Positions 23,064 to 23,958 of a stretch of DNA of 23,958 nt are shown here, piece after piece (the first letter of the stretch is position 1; each line of letters begins with the position of its first letter). The notes below the pieces were generated by a model. It ran no database searches and was not told the origin of the DNA. It saw nothing but the letters and a program-made list of their open reading frames with translations. Source of the DNA: an uncultured Erysipelotrichaceae bacterium. Lineage in GTDB: Bacteria > Bacillota_I > Bacilli_A > Erysipelotrichales > Erysipelotrichaceae. Made by a program: the position numbers and the translations under genes. Location: positions 1 through 23,958 of the forward strand of contig CALCFG010000107.1 in assembly GCA_937900565.1 (NCBI GenBank), in the 5' to 3' direction.

Positions 23064-23897
23064 CTAGAAGAATGTGTAACGCGTTTTAGCTGTCCATACT
23101 TGATTTGCTGCTAAGCAAATTGTATTTTCACGATGTTTAAATTCTATCAATTCATTATTATCTAAATCACCATGTCCATACCACGGTTCGATGCACAATA
23201 AGTTTGCAGTTCCGGGTGTCCAAAATGCCAAATGATCAAAACCTTCAACATCCACTTTAACCCCATGATAACCATCACTTAATTTTACCCAGTTACTATT
23301 GACTGATTTAAACAATACCGTAGGTGCTTTCATAAAAATATCATGACTTAAAGCAATCCGATTACCATCAATGGTATATTCACCAATTAAACTGGATTGG
23401 TGTTCATCTTTTTCGAATTCAATATAATAATCACTGTAAGCTTTGGAATCATCCAATGGGCATTTAAATGCTGGGTGTAATCCAAATTGAAACGGCATCA
23501 AATGTTGCTCATGATTAATCACTTTATAATCAACCACGATTCCATCATTGTCCAACGTATAGCATACTTGCAATTCAAAACGATAAGGGTATAAAGCCAA
23601 TGTGTCTTTATCTGCTTTTTTTACAAAGGTAATACTATCTTCACTTTGATGCATTACATCAAAGTGAGCATGACGAACAACACCATGATTGGCCATATGA
23701 TAGATCGTACCATTGATTAATTGCTCTTTACTGCTCGTATTACTAATCATTGGAAATAAAATTGGATTTTGTTGGCTCCATCCATTGACTCCATCATGGA
23801 TATATTCATAGCCATAATGTTTACTTTTAACACTATGGATTTGCGCGCTTTCATTGATAAAGTTAACTTCTAAACAATCATTATGCAATGTAATCAT
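23064..23897 (-). CDS. Aldose 1-epimerase family protein (LacX/GalM type)
   Basis: A 277-residue cytoplasmic beta-sandwich enzyme of the mutarotase family, which interconverts alpha and beta anomers of sugars. Catalytic-type residues are visible: NHGVVRHAHF (His71, His76), FGLHPAFK (His141) and CIEPWYG (Glu237). The shape and opening (MITLHNDCLEVNFI) match LacX-like members, whose sugar is usually unknown. The frame is open to an ATG at 23945, but ATG 23897 has AGGA 7-8 nt upstream and fits the family start. A weak promoter-like TTGTTT with TATACC at a 16-bp spacing lies just before it. Confidence 0.85.
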   Translation of the reverse strand: MITLHNDCLEVNFINESAQIHSVKSKHYGYEYIHDGVNGWSQQNPILFPMISNTSSKEQLINGTIYHMANHGVVRHAHFDVMHQSEDSITFVKKADKDTLALYPYRFELQVCYTLDNDGIVVDYKVINHEQHLMPFQFGLHPAFKCPLDDSKAYSDYYIEFEKDEHQSSLIGEYTIDGNRIALSHDIFMKAPTVLFKSVNSNWVKLSDGYHGVKVDVEGFDHLAFWTPGTANLLCIEPWYGHGDLDNNELIEFKHRENTICLAANQVWTAKTRYTFF

Positions 23898-23958
23898 TGT
23901 AATTTCCTGGTATATTGTTGAAGACTCATAAAACAAGTCATTCACAATATACTCATCC

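Noticed and set aside
1..23958. CRISPR arrays, tRNA or rRNA genes, insertion sequences, phage genes
   Set aside because: No regularly spaced repeats, cloverleaf-like sequences, transposase or phage proteins were found on reading both strands by eye.

Overview
This is an AT-rich stretch of chromosome from a Gram-positive, low-GC Bacillota bacterium. The rpsF-ssb-rpsR-yybS-gdpP-rplI-dnaB order, the neighbouring walJ-htrA-rlmH block and strong AAGGAGG ribosome binding sites are typical of the phylum. The layout resembles what I would expect in Erysipelotrichia or relatives, but that class assignment is inference. No rRNA, tRNA, CRISPR array, insertion sequence or prophage gene was seen.

Layout. 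(1) 1-1010: TPR-like C-terminal part of an XRE-type regulator whose helix-turn-helix part is interrupted by stop codons. (2) 1011-2906, minus: secreted lipoprotein with a covalent-FMN domain and a fumarate-reductase-like FAD domain, converging on gene 1 at a shared terminator. (3) 3232-7750, minus: three-gene envelope-polymer operon (LtaS-like phosphoglycerol transferase, O-antigen ligase/polymerase-like protein, family 2 glycosyltransferase). (4) 7869-9014, plus: nagA. (5) 9157-11404, plus: an MFS exporter and an ArsR-type regulator with a long unidentified N-terminal half, behind a consensus promoter flanked by two inverted-repeat operators. (6) 11439-12165, minus: small membrane protein and ptsH (HPr). 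(7) 12305-14590, minus: walJ, an HtrA-like protein lacking the catalytic His and Ser, and rlmH, tightly overlapping. (8) 14683-21995, minus: rpsF-ssb-rpsR, terminator, yybS-gdpP-rplI-dnaB and a LysM-G5-M23 peptidase. The rpsF leader can fold like the known S6:S18 autoregulatory RNA. (9) 22161-23897, minus: nagB and a LacX-type aldose epimerase, separated by a 171-bp repeat-rich gap.

How the genes work together. nagA and nagB feed N-acetylglucosamine-6-P into glycolysis, and HPr keeps both His15 and Ser46, so it can serve PTS transport and carbon control. The rpsF and dnaB clusters supply ribosome and replication parts plus c-di-AMP turnover. The M23 peptidase, WalJ and the HtrA-like protein belong to the cell-wall side.

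The points most worth a second look are the apparent pseudoprotease HtrA, the operator-flanked MFS/ArsR promoter, three start codons without Shine-Dalgarno sequences that each have a -10-like hexamer exactly 7 nt upstream, the repeat-rich nagB leader, and the broken XRE gene. I did not find a convincing wholly new multi-gene system. Most of the window is conserved core genome.
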